In this document: positions 61,305 to 64,000 of the stretch, piece after piece
Layout: each line of letters opens with the position of its first letter
How positions within the stretch are numbered: position 1 is the first letter of the stretch
Assembly: GCF_019710575.1 (NCBI RefSeq)
Contig: NZ_JAHWFK010000003.1
Coordinates: forward strand, 62,001-126,000
Length of the DNA: 64,000 nt
DNA from: Paractinoplanes polyasparticus
Lineage (GTDB): Bacteria; Actinomycetota; Actinomycetes; Mycobacteriales; Micromonosporaceae
Direction: 5' to 3'
Position numbers and translations under genes: made by a program
Notes under the pieces: generated by a model
Seen by the model: the letters and a program-made list of their open reading frames with translations, nothing else
Told to the model about the DNA's origin: nothing
Database searches by the model: none

Positions 61305-63485
61305 GTGGAACTGACCGACCAGGCCGCCCTGACCAGTGGCAGCGCCTTCTGGAGGACGACGGCCGCCGGTGATGTTCCGGCGATCACGCTCACCGACGGG
61401 CCGCACGGCGTCCGGCTGCAGAGCGACGCCGGCGACATGCTGGCCGGCCGCCCGGCCACCTGCTTCCCGCCCGCGGTCGCGTCCGGCTCGACGTGGGACC
61501 CCGAACTGCTGCGCCGCATGGGCGAGGCCCTGGGCGACGAGTGCCGCGCCATGGACGTGCAGGTGCTGCTCGGCCCCGGCATCAACCTCAAGCGCACCCC
61601 GCTGGGCGGCCGCAACTTCGAATACTTCAGCGAAGACCCGATCCTGTCCGGCGTTCTCGCCACCGAATGGGTGCGCGGGCTGCAGAGCAAGGGCATCGGC
61701 GCCTCGCTCAAGCACTTCGCGGTCAACAGCCAGGAGACCGACCGCATGATCGTCAGCGCCGAGGTCGACGAGCGCACCCTGCGCGAGCTCTACCTGCGCG
61801 CCTTCCAGCGGGTCGTCACCCAGGCCCAGCCGTGGACGATCATGTGCGCCTACAACAAGGTCAACGGCGTCTACGCCTCGCAGCACCACTGGCTGCTCAC
61901 CGAGGTGCTGCGCGACGAGTGGGGCTTCGAGGGCCTGGTCGTCAGCGACTGGGGCGCGGTGGTCGACCGGGTGGCCGCGCTCGCCGCAGGCCTCGACCTC
62001 ACGATGCCCGGCCCCGACGACGCCGGCGACCCCGTGGTGGCTTCGTCCGTGCGCGACGGAATGCTGCCGGCCGAGGTGCTCGAGACGGCCGTGGCCCGCA
62101 TCCGCGCCCTGGTTGAGAAGTCGGTGTCGACCACCGGCACGTACGACGCCGAGGCCCACCACGCCCTCGCCCGCGAGATCGCCTCCCGGGCCATCGTGCT
62201 GCTGAAGAACGACGACATCCTGCCGCTGCGTACCGAGGGCCAGTCGGTGGCCGTGCTCGGCGAGTTCGCCCGCACCCCGCGCTACCAGGGCGGCGGCAGC
62301 TCCCAGATCACCCCCACGCGGCTCGACGACGTGCTCACCGAGATCACCGCGACCACGACCGCGCCGGTCCGGTTCGCTCCCGGCTACCGCACCGACAACG
62401 ACGCCGCCGACGAGACGCTGATCGCCGAAGCCGCCGCCCTGGCCGCGGGCAGCGACGTGGCGGTCGTCTTCGTAGGCACCACCCGCGAGACCGAGGGCGC
62501 CGACCGTACCGACCTCGACCTGCCCGAGGCTCACCTCGCCCTGATCGAGCGGGTGGTCGCGGCCAACCCGCGCACGGTGGTCGTGCTCAACAACGGCGCT
62601 GTCGTACGCACCGCGCCCTGGGACGCGTCGGTGCCCGGTGTCGTCGAGGCGTGGCTGCTCGGCCAGGCGGGCGGGAGCGCGATCGCCGACGTGCTGTTCG
62701 GCCGGGTCAACCCGTCGGGCCGCCTGGCCGAGACGATCCCGCTGAAGCTGTCCGACCACCCGTCCTACCTCGACTTCCCGGGCGAGGCGGGGTTCGTGCG
62801 CTACGGCGAGGGCCTGCATGTCGGCTACCGCGGTTTCGACGCGCGCGAGCAGCCGGTCTCGTACCCGTTCGGCTTCGGCCTCTCCTACACCACTTTCGCG
62901 TACGGCGAAGCCACCGCAACGGCCGGAGCCGAGAGCGTCGACATCACCGTCCCGATCACCAACACCGGCGGCCGCGACGGTCGTGAGGTCGTGCAGGTGT
63001 ACGTGGCCAAGCCGGCTTCCCGGGTGCGGCGCGCCCCGCGCGAGCTGAAGGGCTTCGCGACCGTCGACGTGGCGGCCGGCGCCACGGCCACCGTGACCGT
63101 ACGGATCCCCCGCGACGACCTCGCCTACTGGGACACCCGCCTCAACCGCTGGGTGGTCGAGGACGGTGACTACGTGTTCGCGGTCGGCGCTTCCTCGCGC
63201 GACCTGCGCACCACGGTGACGCTCGCGGTGCCCGGCTCCCCCGACGGCCGGTGGCCGCTGGTCGCACACTCCACGGTCGCCGAGTGGATGGCCGACCCGC
63301 GCGGCGCCCAATTGCTGCGCGACGCGTTCGCAGCCGGCAGCGACAGCCCGCTCGTGTCGATGGCGGGCGACGACGGCCCGTACGAACTCCTGGGCGGCAT
63401 GCCCCTCGACCGGCTGGCCCTCTTCCCGGGCAGCCCCTTCACCCTCGACACGGTCGACAAGCTGGTCGAGCAGGCCAACGCCTGA
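61305..63485 (+). CDS. GH3 beta-glucosidase
   Basis: 726 residues. GH3 N-domain with LTDGPHGVR, INLKRTPLGGRNFEYFSEDP, SLKHFAVNSQETDR and nucleophile Asp215 in VVSDWGAV; C-domain ELPEAHL-like region DLPEAHLALIERVVAANPRT; C-terminal fibronectin-III-like domain (VPITNTGGRDGREVVQVYVA). No signal peptide, so cytoplasmic. Cleaves beta-glucosides, possibly plant or terpenoid glycosides. GTG start after GGAGGA. Confidence 0.92.
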   Translation: MELTDQAALTSGSAFWRTTAAGDVPAITLTDGPHGVRLQSDAGDMLAGRPATCFPPAVASGSTWDPELLRRMGEALGDECRAMDVQVLLGPGINLKRTPLGGRNFEYFSEDPILSGVLATEWVRGLQSKGIGASLKHFAVNSQETDRMIVSAEVDERTLRELYLRAFQRVVTQAQPWTIMCAYNKVNGVYASQHHWLLTEVLRDEWGFEGLVVSDWGAVVDRVAALAAGLDLTMPGPDDAGDPVVASSVRDGMLPAEVLETAVARIRALVEKSVSTTGTYDAEAHHALAREIASRAIVLLKNDDILPLRTEGQSVAVLGEFARTPRYQGGGSSQITPTRLDDVLTEITATTTAPVRFAPGYRTDNDAADETLIAEAAALAAGSDVAVVFVGTTRETEGADRTDLDLPEAHLALIERVVAANPRTVVVLNNGAVVRTAPWDASVPGVVEAWLLGQAGGSAIADVLFGRVNPSGRLAETIPLKLSDHPSYLDFPGEAGFVRYGEGLHVGYRGFDAREQPVSYPFGFGLSYTTFAYGEATATAGAESVDITVPITNTGGRDGREVVQVYVAKPASRVRRAPRELKGFATVDVAAGATATVTVRIPRDDLAYWDTRLNRWVVEDGDYVFAVGASSRDLRTTVTLAVPGSPDGRWPLVAHSTVAEWMADPRGAQLLRDAFAAGSDSPLVSMAGDDGPYELLGGMPLDRLALFPGSPFTLDTVDKLVEQANA

Positions 63486-63613
63486 CCGCCACCCGGCCCG
63501 TTCGCCGGCAGTTCGTGCACCTGTCGCATCGGGGTGGGGCTGGCCGCATATCGGCTCGGGCTCGGCGACGAATCCGCTCGCCGTGTCCGGCCCGGCGTGG
63601 GCGGTCCGTGCTG

Positions 63614-64000
63614 CTATCGCGTTCGGGCGCGGTGGCGGCGGACCGCTGAGCGGTTGGCGCAGGCCGGGGAGCAGTAGGTCTGCGTTCCGGTGCGGCTGAA
63701 GTCGGCGTAGGGGCGGCCGCAGCCGTCGGCGGCGCAGCGGCCCAGGCGGTGCATGCCGCGCCCGGCCAGGTGCAGGGCGGTGCCGACGCTGATCAGGGTG
63801 CGCAGCACCGAGGCCAGCGGCTGTTCCGGGTCGCGGTAGTGGATGTGCCAGCCGTCCTCGGCGTGATTGGTCAGCCGGGGGTAGGCGGAGGCGAAGCGCA
63901 GCAGGTCGTTGAGGCGCTGCGCCCGTTGCGCGGGCACGGTGGCGTCAATCACGGTCAGCCATTCGACGAGGAACTCGGCGGTCGCCTCCCTGTCCCACGC
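63614..64000 (-). CDS. CGNR zinc-finger regulator (5' end outside window)
   Basis: The frame is open to the window edge (EFLVEWLTVIDATV before GTG 63952), so the gene starts beyond 64000. The C-terminal CGNR finger is RCAADGCGRPYADFSRTGTQ with YCSPACANRSAVRRHR: four Cys and the CANR form of the CGNR signature. The visible N-part fits the ABATE stress domain. Probable DNA-binding regulator. Confidence 0.85.
   Translation of the reverse strand, partial: AWDREATAEFLVEWLTVIDATVPAQRAQRLNDLLRFASAYPRLTNHAEDGWHIHYRDPEQPLASVLRTLISVGTALHLAGRGMHRLGRCAADGCGRPYADFSRTGTQTYCSPACANRSAVRRHRARTR

Noticed and set aside
1-64000. CRISPR array, tRNA or rRNA genes
   Set aside because: No regularly spaced repeats and no cloverleaf or rRNA-like stretch noticed by eye; the only direct tandem repeat is the 34-bp pair at 54965-55032.

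Overview
The window is very GC-rich, uses many GTG and TTG starts, and carries typical actinomycete families: many TetR regulators, LPXTG and Tat export signals, a PucR-type regulator, EthA-like and P450 oxygenases, and an OmpR-tailed HemD regulator. With a chemoreceptor gene present, this suggests a motile filamentous actinomycete, most likely Micromonosporaceae (Actinoplanes-like). The genus is an inference. No rRNA, tRNA or CRISPR array was recognised.

Layout. 0-8.2 kb holds an acyl-CoA dehydrogenase, a small frameshifted LuxR/lectin locus, a reverse transcriptase with a structured leader (retron-like candidate), VOC and HAD enzymes, a TetR/SDR divergent pair, a secreted protein, and a second TetR facing the tail of a deleted SDR. 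8.2-11.5 kb is a lone 1,100-residue NACHT STAND ATPase. 11.8-19.4 kb is a seven-gene overlapping operon on the minus strand: sugar-type ABC importer (SBP, ATPase, two permeases), SMP-30 lactonase, acyl-CoA ligase and cupin. It is divergent from a GAF-PucR regulator, with an exact TGTGA-N6-TCACA (CRP-like) site between them. 21.5-26.7 kb has a membrane protein, SelO, and a second NACHT ATPase with membrane segments.

26.9-33.7 kb is a graveyard of mobile DNA: a group II intron relic (RT fragment plus an intact-looking domain V) fused to a recombinase tail, a DUF6262-like remnant, two decayed IS110-family copies and strong hairpins. A chemoreceptor lies inside it. 34-39 kb has an LPXTG surface protein and a divergent pair of loci: a strictosidine-synthase-like beta-propeller, and an EXPERA protein/unknown/P450 operon. 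A LacI regulator follows.

40.3-48.7 kb is a complete assimilatory nitrate module on the minus strand: HemD-wHTH regulator (NnaR-like), siroheme chelatase, nitrate reductase, a small associated protein, nirB, nirD, narK. The genes cooperate: NarK imports nitrate, the molybdoenzyme makes nitrite, NirBD makes ammonium, and the chelatase supplies siroheme. 48.8-50.7 kb has two tiny tandem paralogues, a GyrI-like protein and a broken STAND-type fragment. 50.8-53.8 kb is a TetR/EthA-like monooxygenase/SDR operon with a palindromic operator. 53.8-55.1 kb holds insertion-sequence debris and a 66-bp copy of part of the nearby hydrolase gene. 55.2-64 kb has a Tat-exported amidohydrolase, alpha/beta hydrolase, DinB, DUF1905, TetR, EgtA-like ligase, CBS protein, TetR divergent from a GH3 beta-glucosidase, and a CGNR zinc-finger gene cut by the window edge.

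The best candidates for undescribed biology are the retron-like RT locus, the two solitary NACHT proteins with a third STAND relic, the seven-gene lactone/acyl-CoA import operon, and the EXPERA-P450 operon.
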